From Clostridiales bacterium (GTDB taxonomy: Bacteria; Bacillota; Clostridia; Christensenellales; Christensenellaceae), in NCBI GenBank assembly GCA_019420265.1, contig JAHZHM010000229.1:13736-26046 (forward strand): a DNA stretch of 12,311 nucleotides. The letters are read 5' to 3'. This document shows positions 11,822 to 12,311 of this stretch, in pieces. A program made the position numbers and the translations under genes. The notes beneath the pieces are model-generated. The model made no database searches, was not told the DNA's origin, and saw nothing but the letters and a program-made list of their open reading frames with translations. The number at the start of each line of letters is the position of its first letter. The stretch's first letter is position 1.

Positions 11822-12058
11822 ATGAACCATCAACTAGAGGCCATTCGCCATAAGCTGCTGCCCTGCCAGGGGCAGAAAGTGCGCCTGCATGTGCGCGCAG
11901 AGCGCAACCGCATTTTGGATACGCACGGCGTGCTGGAAGGGCTATACGGGGAAGTATTCACCGTATATGTGCAGTCTGAGGACTATGCCCGCCGCTACTG
12001 CTATTCCTATCACGATATTCTGACCAGGCATGTCAGCGTTATCCCTGTGAACCTTTGA
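11822..12058 (+). CDS. veg: Veg family protein
   Basis: A 78-residue protein of the Veg family, slightly shorter than the roughly 86-residue Bacillus subtilis protein. Family features are the N-terminal amphipathic LEAIRHKLLPCQGQKVRLHVRAERN translated here in two parts (5-20 and 21-29), the central RILDTHGVLEGLYGEVFTVY, and the hallmark CYSYHDILTRHVSV near the C terminus. In B. subtilis Veg is abundant, lies fairly near the replication origin and promotes biofilm formation by opposing SinR; its biochemical mechanism is unclear. The ATG at 11822 has AGGGAGG seven bases upstream. A long structured leader precedes it. Its last 20 bp overlap the 3' end of a convergent gene, so no separate terminator is visible. 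Confidence 0.92.
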   Translation: MNHQLEAIRHKLLPCQGQKVRLHVRAERNRILDTHGVLEGLYGEVFTVYVQSEDYARRYCYSYHDILTRHVSVIPVNL

Positions 12059-12311
12059 AAACCTGGGAGATCGGGATGGCTTTGCCCTGCATATCCAAAA
12101 AGAGCAGCCAATAACCCTGGGCATTGCCGTCTTCCAGATACGTCTCGAAGCCTTTGAGCCAGGCCGGCGGGTTGAGCGCATACCGCCCGGGCACGGCCAG
12201 CGCCCGGGCTGTGCAGTTCTCTCCCTGGAAAATTTCCCCCGAGAGATAGTATCCCCGGCCCGGGAAGGAGGGATATTCCACCTTCACCCATTTGGAAGAG
12301 GGAAAAATTTT
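12039..12311 (-). CDS. C-terminal part of an unidentified protein (5'-truncated at window edge)
   Basis: This minus-strand frame is open from the right edge to TAA at 12039-12041, giving at least 90 codons with the N terminus missing. An internal GTG (12287) and an out-of-frame ATG (12291) have no convincing ribosome site, so the true start is probably outside the window. The visible part has well-spaced aromatic and glycine residues (PSFPGRGYYLSGEIFQGEN, LAVPGRYALNPPAWLKGFE, GYWLLFLDMQGKAIPIS). It looks like a compact, mainly beta domain with no membrane helix. I do not recognise the family with confidence. It converges on veg and the two 3' ends overlap by 20 bp. Coding status is supported by protein-like composition and the lack of stops, not by homology. 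Confidence 0.6.
   Translation of the reverse strand, partial: KIFPSSKWVKVEYPSFPGRGYYLSGEIFQGENCTARALAVPGRYALNPPAWLKGFETYLEDGNAQGYWLLFLDMQGKAIPISQVFKGSQG

Noticed and set aside
11364..11833. Several short minus-strand frames between spo0A and veg
   Set aside because: AT-rich intergenic DNA with a DnaA-box cluster, terminator-like repeat and leader structure. No ribosome sites or recognisable domains.
1..12311. CRISPR array or insertion sequence
   Set aside because: No regularly spaced direct repeats, transposase or terminal inverted repeats with flanking duplications were seen.

Overview
The window looks like chromosomal DNA from an anaerobic, endospore-forming Clostridia-type Firmicute with fairly GC-rich coding sequence. 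The evidence is a spo0A gene, a SipL-like spore-coat morphogenesis gene (SPOCS/DUF3794 repeats plus LysM), a veg gene, and a set of anaerobe redox proteins (flavin reductase-rubredoxin fusion, 2x[4Fe-4S] aldo/keto reductase, diiron ferritin-like protein). Genus cannot be decided from the sequence.

Layout. 1-1011: class II ketose-bisphosphate aldolase (-), with its terminator and promoter. 1100-1807: flavoredoxin-rubredoxin fusion (+). 1848-2072: tRNA-Ser(GGA) with a perfect consensus promoter, a leader inverted repeat and a terminator. A second near-copy of the tRNA 3' end lies at 2171-2191 behind a hairpin-rich spacer. 2338-3452: visibly AT-richer zinc-ribbon membrane protein (-), possibly acquired. 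3564-5376: aldo/keto reductase and ferritin-like gene (+), probably one redox/oxidative-stress transcript. 5388-7002: sipL-like gene (-). 7101-10255: a translationally coupled three-gene cassette of GldA/GldF/GldG architecture (+). 10405-11360: spo0A (+). 11361-11592: intergenic DNA with a DnaA-box cluster. 11593-12058: terminator-like repeat, structured leader and veg (+). The right edge holds a 5'-truncated gene of unknown function (-) that overlaps the end of veg.

The strongest candidate for something undescribed is the GldAFG-like cassette. Its ATP-binding subunit keeps the ABC fold framework, but every nucleotide-handling motif is replaced (Walker A, signature, Walker B, D-loop, H-loop) in an intact, well-initiated gene joined to its permease by an ATGA overlap. 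It therefore looks like a selected pseudo-ATPase. The cassette sits between sipL-like and spo0A, and its GldG-like partner reads through its own intrinsic terminator into the spo0A promoter.

A second thread is RNA/DNA architecture around spo0A and veg. The two leaders share ordered sequence blocks, the veg leader folds into a long compound hairpin, and four DnaA-box-like sites lie between the genes.
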